This document shows, in pieces, positions 9,270 to 17,568 of a stretch of 64,000 nt of DNA. The position numbers were made by a program, and so were the translations under genes. Below the pieces are notes generated by a model. That model worked only from the letters and a program-made list of their open reading frames with translations. It made no database searches and was not told where the DNA came from. Position 1 is the stretch's first letter. Every line of letters starts with the position of its first letter. The stretch is from Sulfitobacter noctilucae. Its GTDB lineage: Bacteria > Pseudomonadota > Alphaproteobacteria > Rhodobacterales > Rhodobacteraceae. The DNA lies in assembly GCF_000622365.1 (NCBI RefSeq), contig NZ_JASC01000014.1:1788501-1852500 (forward strand). Direction: 5' to 3'.

Positions 9270-9294
9270 CCTGTGAATTCGAGTTTCTCGCTGC
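9270..9294. repeat. 25-bp repeat, right copy
   Basis: Direct-repeat partner of 8381-8405, 889 bp further along, just beyond the integrase remnant. Confidence 0.55.
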
Positions 9295-9432
9295 CCGCAC
9301 ACTCAGCAACAAGATCTTAGCAATTTCGCAATGTTGAGTACTGCGGGGCAACCGCTATTCTTTCGTTTGACACAGCTTCAGGACGGAAATGTCGAGTTGC
9401 GGACCAAGAAGCCAAGCACAGAAATGTGACGC

Positions 9433-9528
9433 GGTCATGGCACGCATTGGCGTCAGCGTCCAAAGGCGGTGGATATTTACAGTAAAGTTGGCGATCTTCG
9501 GGCTGGCCTGCTGGCTGGTTCTTTATAG
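9433..9528 (+). pseudogene. Second tyrosine-recombinase fragment
   Basis: This 96-bp piece translates as GHGTHWRQRPKAV, then DIYSKVGDLRAG and LLAGSL. It aligns residue by residue with the C-terminal box of the neighbouring integrase (GYGTHSLRRTKAAEIYRKTGNLRAVQLL split over its length), with one codon missing. It has lost everything upstream and the Tyr box, and ends at TAG 9526-9528, which overlaps the 3' end of the DUF1348 gene. Confidence 0.65.
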
Positions 9529-9987
9529 GCCCAGATCCGACAATCCAGCATGAACTACCGGCCGTGGTCCGTGAGGCCATTGAAACAGCCTTTCTGACTC
9601 TGCGATTGCGACGTCATTGATCGACGCGTGGCGTACGGCCATGTAGCCCTCAGCGTCAAATTCCCAATTCTCGTTGCCGTGTGCGCGGTACCAATTGCCA
9701 TCCGCGTCGTGGTATTCGTAGCAAAAGCGCACGGCGATGCGGTTTTCGCCATGCGACCAAATTTCTTTGATTAGCCGGTACCCATTTTCTTGCGACCACT
9801 TGCGGGTCAGAAAATCGCGCACCTCGTCACTACCATTCAGGAATTCAGAGCGGTTGCGCCACTTTGTGTCTGGTGTGTAGGCCAGCGACACCTTTTCAGG
9901 ATCACGCGTATTCCACGCATCCTCTGCCATACGAACTTTCTTGACCGCATTGTCGTAGGAAGAGGGCGGCACTGGCTTACGGGTCAT
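9523..9987 (-). CDS. DUF1348 family protein (NTF2-like fold)
   Basis: A 154-residue DUF1348/SnoaL-like protein of the NTF2 superfamily, a small cone-shaped fold used by many enzymes and ligand binders. Family landmarks are AEDAWNTRDPEKVSLAY, KWRNRSEFL and the C-terminal RHASINDVAI. It is the last gene of the cyanate operon, starting 6 bp beyond the cyanase stop, so co-expression is likely. Its role is unknown; isolated members also occur without cyanase. The intact frame contrasts with the decayed genes on its downstream side. Confidence 0.85.
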   Translation of the reverse strand: MTRKPVPPSSYDNAVKKVRMAEDAWNTRDPEKVSLAYTPDTKWRNRSEFLNGSDEVRDFLTRKWSQENGYRLIKEIWSHGENRIAVRFCYEYHDADGNWYRAHGNENWEFDAEGYMAVRHASINDVAIAESERLFQWPHGPRPVVHAGLSDLGL

Positions 9988-9993
9988 TGCTGA

Positions 9994-10461
9994 TTACCAG
10001 CTGTTGTAGCCAAGGTATTTGCCCGACATTTCGACCTTTACGCGGTCACCCTTCGGGTTCTCCACTCGAGTCACCGTCATATCAAAGTCGATGGCAGACA
10101 TAATGCCGTCGCCGAATTTTTCCTGGATCAGCGCCTTGAGGGTCGGCCCGTATACGCCGACGATTTCATAGAAACGATAGATGCACGGATCCGTCGGCAC
10201 CGCTTGTTCCCAAATCTTCGTGGGGCTTTCCGCCAGCACGCTTTCAGCCTCTTGCGGCAGGCCCATGACACTGACCATCAGCTTGGCCTTTTCGGGCGAG
10301 AAGGCGTTCATTCCCATAGCGGCAGAGTGAGTCCAGACTGGGGACATGTCGATCTTTTCGGCGATCTCTTCCCATGTAAGGCCAGCCTGTTTCTTGGCCG
10401 ACAGGATCATGGCGGTGACGTCTTCTTTGGTCATCATCTCAGTCATTACGAGGTCTTTCAT
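9994..10461 (-). CDS. cynS: Cyanate hydratase (cyanase)
   Basis: A 155-residue cyanase that converts cyanate and bicarbonate to ammonia and CO2 through carbamate. It has an N-terminal helix-turn-helix-like domain and a C-terminal catalytic domain. The catalytic Arg and Glu lie in YRFYE (96 and 99) and the Ser in FGDGIMSAID (122), the same numbers as in E. coli CynS (156 residues). The ATG at 10461 is chosen over the in-frame TTG at 10476 because GGAGGAG directly precedes it. It follows the ABC transporter genes by 17 bp, so import and breakdown are co-transcribed. No carbonic anhydrase (CynT) gene is nearby. Confidence 0.97.
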   Translation of the reverse strand: MKDLVMTEMMTKEDVTAMILSAKKQAGLTWEEIAEKIDMSPVWTHSAAMGMNAFSPEKAKLMVSVMGLPQEAESVLAESPTKIWEQAVPTDPCIYRFYEIVGVYGPTLKALIQEKFGDGIMSAIDFDMTVTRVENPKGDRVKVEMSGKYLGYNSW

Positions 10462-10478
10462 GTTGTTCTCCTCCAATC

Positions 10479-11384
10479 TTAGCTGTTGACCGCCTTGAGG
10501 GCGGGTCGTTTGTCTTCGGGGTCTTCTGCAGGGTCTGCCAGATCGATCCGAACAGTTTCGGGTGCATTGGTCTGGCCGGCCTCTGTTGGCTGTCCAGCCA
10601 GTTCCTTTGATCGCTTGCCAAGGAACTGGACCAAATGATTTCGGATCGCATAGTAGTTGGGGTGTTCCACGATTTCGGTCCGGTTGCGCGGGCGCGGAAT
10701 GGTGATTTCAACGCTTTCCGCCACGCGTGCATTCGGCCCGTTCGTCATTAGCAGGATGCGGTCGGCCAGCAGGATTGCTTCATCGATGTCATGGGTGATC
10801 ATGAAGACTGTTTGCTCCATCTGGCCCCAGATTTTCAGAAGCTCATCCTGAATTGTCCCGCGTGTTAGCGCATCGAGGGCGCCGAAAGGCTCATCCAGGA
10901 GCAGCAACTTGGGATGGTTGGCGAAGGCCCGTGCAATAGACACCCGCTGGCGCATGCCGCCCGACAACTGGCTCGGTTTGCGGTGGATCACATCGCCCTC
11001 AAGCCCCACCATCGCAAGAAACTTGGTGGCGTGTTCTTCGACTTGGCTTTTGGTCCATTCAGGATGGCGCGCTTTCACGCCGAACATGACGTTCTTCAAC
11101 GTCGTGAGCCACGGCAGCAACGAGTAGTTCTGGAACACTACCCCACGGTCAAGGCTTGGTCCCTTGACCTCTTGGCCATCCATAATCACAGCGCCGCTGG
11201 TCGGGTCGGCCAGACCCGCGAGGATGTTCATGATCGTAGATTTGCCGCAGCCAGAATGGCCAAGGATCACTACGAACTCGCCTTTCTCGACACCGAACGA
11301 GGCGTTTTCGAAGACGGTTAGCTCGCCGCCGGCACCGTCCGGGAACCGTTGGGTCAGCTTCTCGATACTTAGATACGGTTTCAT
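10479..11384 (-). CDS. Nitrate/cyanate-type ABC transporter ATP-binding protein
   Basis: A 301-residue ATPase of the NrtD/SsuB/TauB family that powers uptake through the adjacent permease. Walker A is GHSGCGKST (about 45-53), the signature LSGGMRQR, Walker B LLLDEPFGALD and the switch His in ITHDIDEA. A 50-residue tail beyond the ATPase core, rich in Glu, Pro and Ala, is not part of the canonical domain. The start at MKPYLS (11384) is preferred over the longer frame, which would run into the permease gene; the ATG still overlaps the permease stop region by a few bases on its upstream side (11 bp gap). The adjacent cyanase suggests cyanate as the main substrate. Confidence 0.88.
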   Translation of the reverse strand: MKPYLSIEKLTQRFPDGAGGELTVFENASFGVEKGEFVVILGHSGCGKSTIMNILAGLADPTSGAVIMDGQEVKGPSLDRGVVFQNYSLLPWLTTLKNVMFGVKARHPEWTKSQVEEHATKFLAMVGLEGDVIHRKPSQLSGGMRQRVSIARAFANHPKLLLLDEPFGALDALTRGTIQDELLKIWGQMEQTVFMITHDIDEAILLADRILLMTNGPNARVAESVEITIPRPRNRTEIVEHPNYYAIRNHLVQFLGKRSKELAGQPTEAGQTNAPETVRIDLADPAEDPEDKRPALKAVNS

Positions 11385-11394
11385 GAGATGCCCT

Positions 11395-12228
11395 TTATTC
11401 GGCGTAGGTGACACGGCGCTGCAGCACGCCGAACATCGCGTCCAGAAGCATGCCCACCACACCGATAACGAGGATTGAGAAAACGACGGAGGTCAGATCG
11501 AGGTTGTTCCATTCGTTCCACACGTAGTAGCCGATCCCGGTCCCACCGACGAGCATCTCTGCCGCCACAATCACCAGCCACGCGATGCCGATGGAAATCC
11601 GCATACCTGTCAGGATAGTTGGTGCCGCAGCGGGCAGGATCACGGTGAAAGCAGTCTTGATTGGGCCAAGTTCGTGGGTGCGGGCCACGTTGACCCAGTC
11701 TTCCCGAACACCTGCCACGCCAAAGGCGGTGTTGATCAGCATGGGCCAGATCGAACAGATAAAGATCACAAAAATCGCAGAGGCTTCACTGTCACCAATG
11801 ATGAACAATGCAAGCGGCATCCACGCGAGCGGGGAGATGGGCCGCAGCACCTGAATGAACGGGTTGAACGCCTTGTAGGCGACCTGACTCATCCCAATCA
11901 GGAAACCGAACGGAATGGCGATCAGGGCAGCAAGGAAATAGCCGGTCAGCACCCGGTAGATCGAGTATCCGATCTGTATGCCAATGCCTTTATCGTTCGG
12001 CCCGGCATCATAGAACGGATTACTCAACTGCTCCCACGCCTTGGCGAAAACCTGGCTGGGCGGTGGAACGCCAGCCTTGGGCGCGCCTGCGCCGGTCAAT
12101 ATTTCGTATTCCGTCAGCTCTTCTACGGCTTTTTGCGCGGGTATCGCGGCCTCCCATATCAGGAGGCCGACAACCAACATCAGAACGGATAACAAAGCCG
12201 CACGTTGGTTCAGTGAGAGGGTGCCCAT
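11395..12228 (-). CDS. Nitrate/cyanate-type ABC transporter permease
   Basis: A 277-residue permease of the NrtB/SsuC family with about six or seven membrane helices. It contains the EAA-like loop region around VARTHELGPIKTAFTVILPAAAP that docks on the ATPase. It starts 3 bp after the binding-protein stop (TAA-TTC-ATG). Family members import nitrate, nitrite, cyanate, bicarbonate or sulfonates; the neighbouring cynS favours cyanate. Confidence 0.88.
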   Translation of the reverse strand: MGTLSLNQRAALLSVLMLVVGLLIWEAAIPAQKAVEELTEYEILTGAGAPKAGVPPPSQVFAKAWEQLSNPFYDAGPNDKGIGIQIGYSIYRVLTGYFLAALIAIPFGFLIGMSQVAYKAFNPFIQVLRPISPLAWMPLALFIIGDSEASAIFVIFICSIWPMLINTAFGVAGVREDWVNVARTHELGPIKTAFTVILPAAAPTILTGMRISIGIAWLVIVAAEMLVGGTGIGYYVWNEWNNLDLTSVVFSILVIGVVGMLLDAMFGVLQRRVTYAE

Positions 12229-12231
12229 GAA

Positions 12232-13614
12232 TTACCCTTTCCCGATTGGGAAGCTGCTGACATATTCTTCGGGCGTCGCAGGATCAAACGTCTTGCCCAT
12301 GATCATATGCGACTTGTAGGTCACGTCGGGCGCGTCGTATCCGAGGTCTTCCATGACCTTCTTGCAGTCGGCTGCCAGATAAACCTGTTCCGCCACGCCG
12401 CGGTAATCCACGTTACCTTCGATATAGCCCCAGCGTTTCATCTGGGTCAGGATCCACACGCCCATCGAATGCCACGGGAACGGATCGAAATCGATCCTGT
12501 CGGGCACGCGCTGTACCTCGCCCAACCCGTCGGCATAGGTTCCTGTCAGAACCTGTTCAATAACGGTTACCGGCTGGTTCAGATAGTTCGTCGGAGCGAT
12601 CGCCGCCGAAATTTCTTTGCGGTTTTCCGGAGCAGAGGCATATTGCGTCGCGTCAATGATCGACTTCAACAAAGCGCCGTAGGTGTTCGGCAGTTCTGTT
12701 GCGAAGGACAGCGGTGCAGCAAAGGCGCAGCATGGATGACCTTCCCAGATTTCCTTGGTCAGTACATGAATGAAGCCGATGCCCTCATAGACGGCACGCT
12801 GGTTGAACGGATCAGGCGACAGATAGCCATCGAGGTTACCAGCGCGCAGGTTCGCAACCATTTCCGGCGGTGGCACTACGCGGATCTGGATGTCGACATC
12901 GGGGTCCAGCCCAAACTCGGCCACATAATACCGCAGCAGGAAGTTGTGCATGGAATACTCGAACGGCACGCCGAAGGTGAAACCCTTCCACTGGCTCGGA
13001 TCCCGCTTGTCGAGGTGTTCATTCGACAACACGATGGCCTGTCCATTGATATTTTCAACGGCTGGCATGATGTAGGGTTCCGCAACCGACCCCGCGCCCA
13101 GCGTCATCGCCAAGGGCATCGGCGTCAGCATGTGCGACGCGTCGTATTCTCCGTTCAGAGACTTGTCGCGGGCAACGGCCCACCCAGCGGTTTTGATTAC
13201 CTGAGCGTTCAGACCATAGCGTTCATAGAAACCCAGAGGCTGGGCCATGATAATCGGGGTGGCGCAGGTTATCGGCACGAAACCGATGTTCAGGTCTGTC
13301 TTTTCAGGCGGTCCAAGTTCATCGAGGATCGCGGCTTTCGCCTCGTTCAGCGGAAAGACAGACGCAAGTGCTGCGGCCATGGTTGATCCGCCCATCATCC
13401 CCATGAACGACCGGCGTCCGATGTCGCTTTGGCCAAAGACTGACCGCACGATGGCGCTTTCAACGGCGCGCTCCATCATGCCTTCGGATGTAGACAGGTC
13501 AATGCTGTCTTCGGTGTCTGGCGTAGATGCGCTGCACGTGTGGCAACTGCAATCAGCGGCGTGCCGTAGATCAGTTTTGGATGAGAATGGATTTCCAAGT
13601 GATTTGACAGACAT
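12232..13614 (-). CDS. Nitrate/cyanate-type ABC transporter substrate-binding protein
   Basis: A 460-residue NrtA/CmpA-family periplasmic binding protein. It has a long N-terminus: a Cys-rich patch CSCHTC at 22-27, then a twin-arginine signal (RRSFMG from 67, hydrophobic to about 94), then the binding lobes (from about 100, with GFVPITCATP and GHPCCAFAAP). The twin Arg suggests folded export, and the cytoplasmic Cys patch before it is unusual for a plain signal peptide. It is the first gene of the operon, behind a GAGAGG ribosome site, and faces the divergent AAA+ regulator across 198 bp with a palindromic operator. Confidence 0.88.
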   Translation of the reverse strand: MSVKSLGNPFSSKTDLRHAADCSCHTCSASTPDTEDSIDLSTSEGMMERAVESAIVRSVFGQSDIGRRSFMGMMGGSTMAAALASVFPLNEAKAAILDELGPPEKTDLNIGFVPITCATPIIMAQPLGFYERYGLNAQVIKTAGWAVARDKSLNGEYDASHMLTPMPLAMTLGAGSVAEPYIMPAVENINGQAIVLSNEHLDKRDPSQWKGFTFGVPFEYSMHNFLLRYYVAEFGLDPDVDIQIRVVPPPEMVANLRAGNLDGYLSPDPFNQRAVYEGIGFIHVLTKEIWEGHPCCAFAAPLSFATELPNTYGALLKSIIDATQYASAPENRKEISAAIAPTNYLNQPVTVIEQVLTGTYADGLGEVQRVPDRIDFDPFPWHSMGVWILTQMKRWGYIEGNVDYRGVAEQVYLAADCKKVMEDLGYDAPDVTYKSHMIMGKTFDPATPEEYVSSFPIGKG

Positions 13615-13745
13615 GATGCAACCTCTCTGTTGTTTCCATCATGTTGGCAGCGAGAAATCGACAAATGAAGGCACGCGTCAAAAACGCAAGAAATAGATTT
13701 TTCGATTAATTTCAGTGCAATGCAGAAGATTGGCAGCCGAAAAGG

Positions 13746-13777
13746 TTACGATAATTCGTAATTTACGAAATTTCGTA
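13746..13777. promoter_or_regulatory. Overlapping palindromes between regulator and cyanate operon
   Basis: Three overlapping inverted repeats share TTCGTA-type half-sites: TTACGA/TCGTAA with a 4-nt spacer (13746-13761), TTCGTAA-T-TTACGAA (13755-13769) and the perfect 14-mer TACGAAATTTCGTA (13764-13777). They lie 36 bp before the regulator ATG and 132 bp before the binding-protein start, a natural place for a shared operator. The palindromes are directly visible; the binding protein is inferred. Confidence 0.6.
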
Positions 13778-13812
13778 TTGCAGCTTTGTGCGTTTGCGGT
13801 CCGCATAACAGG

Positions 13813-15666
13813 ATGCTCGATACCGATACATCTTACGATTCTTTTCTTGCCGGGGCATTTGGTCCGACCCTTCTGATTGATCTTGGCCAAGATCTCATTC
13901 TGGCCACGACGGCAGAAGCTCAATCACTGCTTGCAGACGACCTGACGGGTGCCAATTTCGCCCCGTTCATCGCCGATGGACTGGATATGTTCGTTGTCTT
14001 CCTCACTGAGGTCGAGCACCGGGGTGTGGCAAGGACACGACGAGTAACCCTGCAAAGCGCAAATCAAAAATCTCTTAACAGCGAGATCACGGGGCGGGCG
14101 GTTCGCCACGAAGGACGCCCCCTGTTGCTGCTTCACATGCTCGACTTTGAAACCCTCGAACGCCGCGCTGCCGACACCGCTGCAGGCAACCTATACAACG
14201 GCGGTTTGCTAGAATGGCAAAGGGCGCAGAGTTTCTTTTCTGATCTCGAACGTGAAAACCAATTGATCCTCAACGCCGCTGGCGAGGGCATTTATGGGGT
14301 CAATGCTGATGGCAAGACAACCTTTGTGAACAGAGCCGCTCAAGAGATGCTCGGATGGACCAATGAGGATCTACTCGGTCATGATATCCATTCGAAGATC
14401 CACCATCATCACCTAAACGGAGAGCATTACCCCTCACATAAATGTCCGATCTACCAGTCTTTCCGATTTGAACAGGTGAAACGGATCGAGGACGAGGTGT
14501 TCTGGCGCAAGGACGGCAAACCGATCCGCGTCGAATATGTCTCGACCCCGATCTATGACGGCACCCAGTTGGTCGGCGCGGTGGTGATCTTTCGCGACAT
14601 AACAGAACGCTGGGAGAGCGAGCGGAAATTGCGCGAGGCGATGGATCAGGTCGCGGCCCTTCACGATCAGCTCGAAGAGGAAAACGCGTACCTTCAGGAA
14701 GCTATCAACATCGAACGCGCTCATCATGACATCATCGGGCGCTCTGAGGCGATACAGGGGATCATCAAACAGATTGAGCTTGTAGGACCGACCGACGCAA
14801 ACGTTCTGATCCGGGGCGAAAGCGGCGTTGGTAAGTCTCTTGTGGCGTCCGCTGTTCATGATGAAAGCAACCGCAAGCGCCGCCCCATGATCCATCTTAA
14901 GGCTGGGGCCGTGAATCCCGAGAATATCGAAAGCGAGTTGTTCGGGCAGGTTCGTGGGGCTTTCGCCGGTGCGCTGAAAGATCGGCCAGGCAAACTGGAA
15001 CTGGCGCATGGCGGAACCTTATTCATTGATGAGGTCGCGGACATTCCCTTGGAAGTTCAAGGGCACCTTCTCGATGCCCTTCAGAAACGTGAGGTTGTCC
15101 GCTTAGGAGATGACCGTGCCCGTAGCCTTGACCTGCGTATCATCGCATCAACGACCAGAGACATTGACCGCGAGGTACAGGCGGGCCGCTTGAGACAAGA
15201 CTTGATGCTGCACCTTGGTGTATTTCCCATTTTCTGTCCGCCGTTGCGGGTTCGTCCCGAAGACATTCCAATACTGACAGCTCACCTTCTGCGCATCGCT
15301 TGCAAACGGCTCGGGCGCAAGGTGCCAATCGTAACAGAAGGCGCAATGCGCAGGCTGCAAGACTACCATTGGCCAGGAAACGTGCGCGAACTAGCCAACG
15401 TGATTGAACGCGGTGCCATTGTTTCACAATCCAACAAATTGCAAGTAGAGATCCAAAGCCATGTTGTACCGGGTGCTATGCCGACTTCCGCGTTACTAAC
15501 GGAAGCTGATGTAGAACAATTCCGCAGAGCCAACATCGTTGCTTGTATGAAAGAAGCAAACGGCCGGGTTGCTGGAAAAGACGGTGCAGCAGCACTGCTT
15601 GGGATCAAACCGACCACGCTCTACTCGCGGCTCAAAAAACTTGGACTGAGTGAGAGCGATTGGTAA
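13813..15666 (+). CDS. PAS-AAA+ regulator (NtrC-like) with altered GAFTGA loop
   Basis: A 617-residue regulator: N-terminal region without clear domain (1-140), PAS domain (about 148-265), short coiled coil (265-300), AAA+ ATPase (306-535) and Fis-type helix-turn-helix (570-612). Walker A is GESGVGKS (335-342) and Walker B GTLFIDEVAD (401-410). The sigma-54 contact loop reads GAFAGA (382-387) instead of GAFTGA, and the second Arg of the arginine-finger segment is His467 (RQDLMLHLGV). These changes suggest it may not activate sigma-54 polymerase in the usual way. An in-frame TTG at 13786 is possible; the ATG is used because relatives begin close to the DTSYDSF segment. It is divergent from the cyanate operon and probably controls it. 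Confidence 0.82.
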   Translation: MLDTDTSYDSFLAGAFGPTLLIDLGQDLILATTAEAQSLLADDLTGANFAPFIADGLDMFVVFLTEVEHRGVARTRRVTLQSANQKSLNSEITGRAVRHEGRPLLLLHMLDFETLERRAADTAAGNLYNGGLLEWQRAQSFFSDLERENQLILNAAGEGIYGVNADGKTTFVNRAAQEMLGWTNEDLLGHDIHSKIHHHHLNGEHYPSHKCPIYQSFRFEQVKRIEDEVFWRKDGKPIRVEYVSTPIYDGTQLVGAVVIFRDITERWESERKLREAMDQVAALHDQLEEENAYLQEAINIERAHHDIIGRSEAIQGIIKQIELVGPTDANVLIRGESGVGKSLVASAVHDESNRKRRPMIHLKAGAVNPENIESELFGQVRGAFAGALKDRPGKLELAHGGTLFIDEVADIPLEVQGHLLDALQKREVVRLGDDRARSLDLRIIASTTRDIDREVQAGRLRQDLMLHLGVFPIFCPPLRVRPEDIPILTAHLLRIACKRLGRKVPIVTEGAMRRLQDYHWPGNVRELANVIERGAIVSQSNKLQVEIQSHVVPGAMPTSALLTEADVEQFRRANIVACMKEANGRVAGKDGAAALLGIKPTTLYSRLKKLGLSESDW

Positions 15667-15969
15667 AACATCGACCGCTCATTCACTCTTTCAATTAAAC
15701 GGCTACAGCCGGAAAGCTTGTTCGAGGCGTGGACAAGTCCAACACCTGTGAACGACCGATCTCGCGACATATGCTACGCAGCGCCGAAAACGTTGCTGCA
15801 CCAGCGAGAGAATGCTGCGTCAGCAGTAGCTGCGTGAGCAAAAGGCCGGTTTGTCCCGCATCTTAGCGGTTCGCGACCTGCGCGGCGAAGGTCAGCTATC
15901 GTAAATTCGCGTCAACGGGCGAGAGTCTGTTTTGAGCTGACAGCAGTCATCGGGACAACTCAAAGAAAG
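15667..15969. other. Intergenic stretch before the IS element
   Basis: I see no gene in these 303 bases between the regulator stop and the IS3 left end. No frame longer than about 40 codons has a recognisable sequence. Confidence 0.5.
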
Positions 15970-15994
15970 TGACCTGCTCCCTGAGAGTCCTCGA

Positions 15995-16816
15995 TTATGA
16001 GTTAGCTCTGTTCAGGTTCTGGTCTTCCTTTGACCGATTAGCATATTCCCACGGTGTCATGCCAGTCAGGCTTGAGTGTGGGCGGTGGTGGTTGAAGTCG
16101 TCGCGCCATGCCGCCCCTAAATTGCGGGCATGGCGCAAGCTGTCGAACAGGTGCTCGTTTAGCAGTTCATCGCGCATGCGACCGTAGAAGCTTTCAACGA
16201 AGCCATTCTGCATCGTCTTGCCCGGCGCGATGTAGTGCCAGTCGACCTTGCGGTCCTCCTGCCATTTCAGGATGGCGTTGGAAGTCAGCTCCGTCCCATT
16301 GTCGCCGACCACCCTGCAGGGGTAGCCTCGCATCTCTGCGTTCCGGTCCGGTTCCCGGCCAACCCGGATGCCGGACAGCGATGTGTCGACAACGGCCGCC
16401 AGACATTCCCGGCTGAAGTCGTCGATCACGTTCGGAATCCGGAACCGGCAGCCGCAGGACAGGCTGTCGGAGACGAAGTCGAGGCTCCACCGCTGGTTCG
16501 GCCCCTGTGGGATCGCCATCGGGGATCTGGTGCCCAAGGCACGCTTTCTGCCACCGCGTTTGCGCACGGTCAGCCCCTCCTCTTTGTAGATCCGGTCGAG
16601 TTTCTTCCAGTTCACAGACCAGCCTTCGCGCCGCAGCAGAAAATGCAGACGTCGATACCCGAACTGTCGCCGCTCAGAAGACAGGTCCTTCAATCGTGCC
16701 CGCAGGTCAGCATCTTCCGATCGGGTCGGCAGTCGCCGATGGACACGCGGATCGATCCCTGCCAAAGCGCAGGCCCGCCGCTGACGGTATCCCTTCTGTG
16801 TCATGGCACAGTCCAC
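15995..16816 (-). CDS. IS3-family transposase OrfB (DDE integrase domain)
   Basis: A 273-residue DDE transposase catalytic subunit. An HTH_21-type region precedes an rve integrase core. The catalytic triad is D113 (WSLDFVSD), D172 (VVGDNGTE) and E208 (NGFVESFYG), with the standard D-35-E spacing, followed by RPHSSL and the end motif TPWEY. A GTG at 16816 can start it; in most IS3 members it is made as an OrfAB fusion by frameshifting. All key residues are present, so the protein itself could be active. Confidence 0.9.
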   Translation of the reverse strand: MDCAMTQKGYRQRRACALAGIDPRVHRRLPTRSEDADLRARLKDLSSERRQFGYRRLHFLLRREGWSVNWKKLDRIYKEEGLTVRKRGGRKRALGTRSPMAIPQGPNQRWSLDFVSDSLSCGCRFRIPNVIDDFSRECLAAVVDTSLSGIRVGREPDRNAEMRGYPCRVVGDNGTELTSNAILKWQEDRKVDWHYIAPGKTMQNGFVESFYGRMRDELLNEHLFDSLRHARNLGAAWRDDFNHHRPHSSLTGMTPWEYANRSKEDQNLNRANS

Positions 16817-17105
16817 GGCACGCCGCCGCGCAACAGGCCTCAGAAGTTTTTCCCAGCATTTCCTTCAATGTAGACACGTCCATCATCTGTTCGGCCAGCA
16901 GCTTCTTGAGCTTTGCATTCTCGGCCTCCAGCCCTTTCAGCTTCTTCGCATCTGACACTTCCATGCCGCCAAACTTGGCACGCCATTTAAAAAAGGTCGC
17001 ATCGCTGAGGCCGTGCTTACGACACAGCTCCTTCGCGCCAAGCCCTGCCTGATGCTCCTTCAGAATACCGATGATCTGTTCTTCCGTGAACCTTGATCGC
17101 TTCAT
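16707..17105 (-). CDS. IS3-family transposase OrfA
   Basis: The first 90 residues are a typical OrfA: helix-turn-helix ([18 protein letters not shown], then [18 protein letters not shown]) and a leucine-zipper-like coil ending TLKEMLGK. After MLGK the frame continues with about 40 unrelated residues to 16707, overlapping OrfB by 110 bp. The minus-strand run GGGAAAAAC would read GKNF-stop in the next frame, an ending I associate with this IS group. A one-base deletion or the normal frameshift window could lie here. The ATG at 17105 is chosen to match OrfA N-termini. Confidence 0.8.
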   Translation of the reverse strand: MKRSRFTEEQIIGILKEHQAGLGAKELCRKHGLSDATFFKWRAKFGGMEVSDAKKLKGLEAENAKLKKLLAEQMMDVSTLKEMLGKTSEACCAAACRGLCHDTEGIPSAAGLRFGRDRSACPSATADPIGRC

Positions 17106-17294
17106 CGTCTGTCTCCTTCGATAGGAACAGACTAACCCAAAACTGCGCACTTTTCAGGCGAGCAGGTCAAGGATTTTTGCCCCTCTTAAGCAAGAATCTT
17201 ATCTGAAACGCTCGAAACGTTGACGAACGGCTGCTTTAGCAAATGCTCGCTACCTTTTGTGTCGCAGTTTCTCAATAAATAAAGCGCATGACGC

Positions 17295-17453
17295 TCAGCT
17301 GCCGCAGTAGTTGCATGAACTGGGGTGCACATCAGCGATTGTTGTTTCCCCCAGCCGCTGCACAAGGCCTTTGATTTCGCCATCCCAGAACTTCTTCGTG
17401 CCGCTTTCAGCAGCGGGGAGCTTCTTTACATAGGTGTCGGTGAGATTTGGCAT
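17295..17453 (-). pseudogene. N-terminal fragment of a P4-type integrase
   Basis: The frame from 17453 gives 52 residues. The first 30 (MPNLTDTYVKKL, then SGTKKFWDGEIKGL) match the N-terminus of P4-like tyrosine integrases found in islands, where D/EVKGF is the landmark. After that the sequence is unrelated and ends in a stop; the catalytic domain is gone. It begins 115 bp from the truncated tRNA-Gly copy and reads away from it, the usual position of an island integrase. Confidence 0.65.
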
Positions 17454-17568
17454 TTTGTCGGCTACAACATCAAACAGTAGGTGACAACAGGATGCACTAT
17501 GCCAAAAATAAGTCAATTGAACCATACATTTAAGGGTAATATGCGACAGGGTGATACCTAGGTCACTT

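Larger units (their letters stand above)
15970..17169 (-). mobile_element. IS3-family insertion sequence, about 1.2 kb
   Basis: The element holds two minus-strand reading frames (orfA then orfB) and is bounded by terminal inverted repeats. The left end reads TGACCTGCTCCCTGA, and the right end read on the minus strand is TGACCTGCTCGCCTGA. Flanking trinucleotides are AAG on the left and AGG on the right, so no clean target duplication is visible. It sits inside the tRNA-bracketed segment, 0.3 kb after the regulator. Confidence 0.85.

Noticed and set aside
12307..13386. 359-codon open frame antisense to the cyanate/nitrate binding protein
   Set aside because: It is a shadow of the GC-rich real gene. 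The translation has no domain, and the binding protein is clearly genuine.
15967..17172. Target-site duplication around the IS3 element
   Set aside because: The flanking triplets AAG and AGG differ, so a duplication cannot be claimed.
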